Shown in pieces: positions 31,290 through 33,084 of a stretch of 33,084 nt of DNA. The notes under the pieces were generated by a model that worked only from the letters and a program-made list of their open reading frames with translations, ran no database searches and was not told where the DNA came from. Position 1 is the stretch's first letter; the number at the start of each line of letters is the position of its first letter. The DNA is from Acidobacteriota bacterium. GTDB taxonomy: Bacteria; Acidobacteriota; Blastocatellia; Pyrinomonadales; Pyrinomonadaceae. The DNA lies in NCBI GenBank assembly GCA_020199975.1, contig JAIVJP010000285.1:1-33084 (forward strand), read 5' to 3'. The position numbers and the translations under genes were made by a program.

Positions 31290-32396
31290 TCATTGGGTAG
31301 GTCGGGCTCGCCTTGGTCGCTCTCCGCCCTTCGTTTCATTGCGACTGGGCTTAGCTTCGCGTTTCTTTTGCCGGTTGATCTGACTGGCCGGATCAGCCTT
31401 AGCCCTCTGGTTGTTACGTTCGGGACTGGCGGACGCACCGCCGGTTCCGGTCTCGCTATTCGAAGGGCTGCTTGCAGAGTCAGCGCTATCGCTGATGGCG
31501 TGGGCGCCAGACATGAACCCAACTATCGCTCGCCTGCCTTGAGTTAGATCTACGTAACTTATGAAGTGGCCTCGAGGTGTTTGGCGGTGTGCGTCCAAGA
31601 CACTGAGGGCATCCTTCAACCGTTTACCAAAATCCTGGTTACCAAGGCGCACCTCAATCCGTGAGTCGTCGCCACCGAGCTGTGCTCTCACATCGCGAAT
31701 GTCGATGACGTTCACTTCACTCACACGCTCAGACAGGCCAGCCGCGCTCCATTCACGTTGCAGCTCCAGAAATCTCTTCACACGCTCCATGTTCTCTTTG
31801 CGTACCGTGTCTCCTGGCTCTTCGTCCCAACCCCGCAGGAAAAATGCCGGCATCTGATCGGCTGGCAGCATCTCCCCTAGCAGCGCTGCATCATCATCAA
31901 CCCAGAGAAACCGGCCCGCGGCTGTGCGCACTACCGCGCGTGGTTGGCGCTCTTCAAGGCGAACACGAATGCCGTCGGGCAACACACGAGAAACCATCGC
32001 CACGCGAATCCACGGAAGGCGTTCGAGGCGGGTGCTTAATTCCTCGAGGTCGGCCCGCCAAACTCCCGTTTTGGCAACCTCTCTCATCACCAGCGTCTGA
32101 ACATCTGTAGCCGACGCTCGGGAATCACCCTGTATCACTACTTTGCGAATCTGAAAGAAACTGGCTGCAGAGGCAACGCGATACCCGGCAAATATGAGTC
32201 CGCCAATGACTATCGCGAGGGTCACCTTTAGAATGAACGAAACGTGACTAAGCATTGCGCGCATGCGGTGGCCCAGGGATTGACCCAATCCGTCGCGGCC
32301 ACGTCGCAGCGGTCGCTGCGCAAGTCCGCCCGCGCGCCGCTTCGCCGCCATTCCGCTGCGATTGCCAACCTTCTGGGGGATCACTTGTTCTCTCAC
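31290..32396 (-). CDS. ftsQ: Cell-division protein FtsQ/DivIB
   Basis: This 368-residue bitopic membrane protein has a basic cytoplasmic N-terminus of about 50 residues (KRRAGGLAQRPLRRGRDG) and one membrane span (about 55-76, FILKVTLAIVIGGLIFAGYRV). A POTRA domain follows ('FFQIRKVVIQGDSRASATDV'), then the FtsQ beta domain with 'LPWIRVAMVSRVLPDGIRVR' and LEERQPRAVV. The C-terminal 70 residues are Ser/Thr/Arg-rich and probably disordered, longer than in E. coli FtsQ (276 residues). FtsQ joins FtsL and FtsB and recruits later divisome proteins. The start is GTG at 32396, 2 bases after the murB stop, indicating co-transcription. Confidence 0.93.
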   Translation of the reverse strand: MREQVIPQKVGNRSGMAAKRRAGGLAQRPLRRGRDGLGQSLGHRMRAMLSHVSFILKVTLAIVIGGLIFAGYRVASAASFFQIRKVVIQGDSRASATDVQTLVMREVAKTGVWRADLEELSTRLERLPWIRVAMVSRVLPDGIRVRLEERQPRAVVRTAAGRFLWVDDDAALLGEMLPADQMPAFFLRGWDEEPGDTVRKENMERVKRFLELQREWSAAGLSERVSEVNVIDIRDVRAQLGGDDSRIEVRLGNQDFGKRLKDALSVLDAHRQTPRGHFISYVDLTQGRRAIVGFMSGAHAISDSADSASSPSNSETGTGGASASPERNNQRAKADPASQINRQKKREAKPSRNETKGGERPRRARPTQ

Positions 32397-32398
32397 AA

Positions 32399-33084
32399 TT
32401 ACTGCTCCTTACTCTCAGCCTCGGGGGCCGGTTTCTGCGGTTCATTTGCCCGCCACAGTTCCACTTCATATTCCAGCTCGATTCCCTGTTCGCGCTTAAC
32501 GCGTTCTCGGATTTCCTCCGCAAGCGCCAACGCATCTTCGGCCCGCGCGTTCTCGCCCTCGGTGACAATAAAATTTGCATGAACCGGAGAGACCCCTGCC
32601 GTTCCGCGTCGGGCGCCCTTCATTCCCATCTCATCGATGATCTTGCCGGTGCCCACAGTGCCCTCAGGCGGATTCTTAAAGAAGCAACCAGCCGATCGGC
32701 CGCCATGCGGCTGGGTTGCCATCCTCCGGCTCTTGGCTTCTTCCATGCGTGTCAGGATTTTCTCCGGATCGTCGGGCTGCAGCCGCAACGTTGCACCCAA
32801 CAGCAATTCTCCCTCTGCAAATGAGGTGTGACGATAGTTCCATTGGACCGCGCTTCCCGGGATTTCAACTACCCGACCCTCCCGAGCCACTCTCACAGTC
32901 TCAGTTACTTTTCCGATCTCGTGTTCGTAAGCTCCGGCATTCATCCAAAGAGCGCCGCCAACGGTTCCGGGAATTCCCCCCAGACCCTCAATGCCTGAAA
33001 GGCCTTGCCGGGCAACGTCGACGCATAGACGCGGTAAGGAATAGCCGGCGCTGACCTGGACCAGCTCTCCGTCAAACTGCACTT
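32399..33084 (-). CDS. murB: UDP-N-acetylenolpyruvoylglucosamine reductase MurB, N-terminus beyond window
   Basis: The frame is open to the window edge and its first codons lie outside. About 228 codons are visible. MurB reduces UDP-GlcNAc-enolpyruvate to UDP-MurNAc with FAD and NADPH. The visible part holds the end of the FAD domain ('GLSGIEGLGGIPGTVGGALW', 'MNAGAYEHEI'), the NYRHTSF motif with the substrate-binding Arg, and 'SAGCFFKNPP', where the catalytic Ser of E. coli is a Cys, a known variant. The last conserved Glu lies in GIELEYEVELW. It is the first visible gene of murB-ftsQ-ftsA-ftsZ; murC would be expected just upstream and ddl is not present between murB and ftsQ. Confidence 0.95.
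   Translation of the reverse strand, partial: VQFDGELVQVSAGYSLPRLCVDVARQGLSGIEGLGGIPGTVGGALWMNAGAYEHEIGKVTETVRVAREGRVVEIPGSAVQWNYRHTSFAEGELLLGATLRLQPDDPEKILTRMEEAKSRRMATQPHGGRSAGCFFKNPPEGTVGTGKIIDEMGMKGARRGTAGVSPVHANFIVTEGENARAEDALALAEEIRERVKREQGIELEYEVELWRANEPQKPAPEAESKEQ

Overview
The window looks like chromosomal DNA of an Acidobacteriota, probably close to Blastocatellia/Pyrinomonadales. The basis is two adjacent secreted proteins of the VWFA-related Acidobacterial domain type, a FecR protein beside them, a VIT-VWA protein, an acidobacterial-type Hfq-like protein and a moderate GC content (mid-50s by eye). The taxon is an inference; there is no rRNA. I see no tRNA, CRISPR array, intact insertion sequence, prophage or secondary-metabolite cluster. 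Nearly all genes are on the minus strand. The plus strand holds only a small hypothetical gene (3980-4237) and a block of three genes (8846-12594).

Layout. 1-3808 (minus): a 3'-cut FecR-domain protein, two overlapping VWFA paralogues and an N-terminal stump of pilT. 4299-5389: a broken GAF-PP2C phosphatase. 5451-5553: a REP-like palindromic element. 5541-6630: an XRE regulator with an ImmA/IrrE-like protein that lacks the first His of HExxH. 6765-8501: a secreted S41 C-terminal processing protease. 8846-12594 (plus): a ribbon-helix-helix-like small protein, then an M16 peptidase pair (one with the zinc motif, one without). 12828-16229: a Ycf48-like beta-propeller protein and a VIT-VWA protein. 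16309-20162: an MFS exporter, two XdhC-family proteins around a DUF962 membrane protein, and a secreted coiled-coil protein, with a MITE-like element and a heptamer repeat in the spacers. 20337-23719: valyl-tRNA synthetase read through in frame into a degenerate NadC-like domain. 23919-25217: a response regulator with a long tail. 25399-28451: an uncertain small ORF, a secreted protein with a duplicated module, pdxA and an Hfq-like gene. 28744-33084: division cluster murB-ftsQ-ftsA-ftsZ, cut at the window end.

Functional themes are cell division and peptidoglycan synthesis (murB, ftsQ, ftsA, ftsZ), cell-envelope and secreted proteins (FecR, VWA, VIT, S41, Ycf48-like), proteolysis (S41, M16 pair, ImmA), and housekeeping enzymes (valS, pdxA, xdhC).

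The most striking pattern is damage. ftsZ lacks about 14 codons and is frameshifted, valS lacks one base, the GAF-PP2C gene has lost the second half of its GAF domain, pilT stops after about 60 codons, and valS runs straight into a NadC-like domain. Two of these genes are normally essential, so assembly or sequencing error must be excluded first. The NadC-like domain has, however, also lost many catalytic residues by substitution, which an assembly error does not explain. This makes the ValRS-pseudo-NadC fusion the best candidate here for something new.
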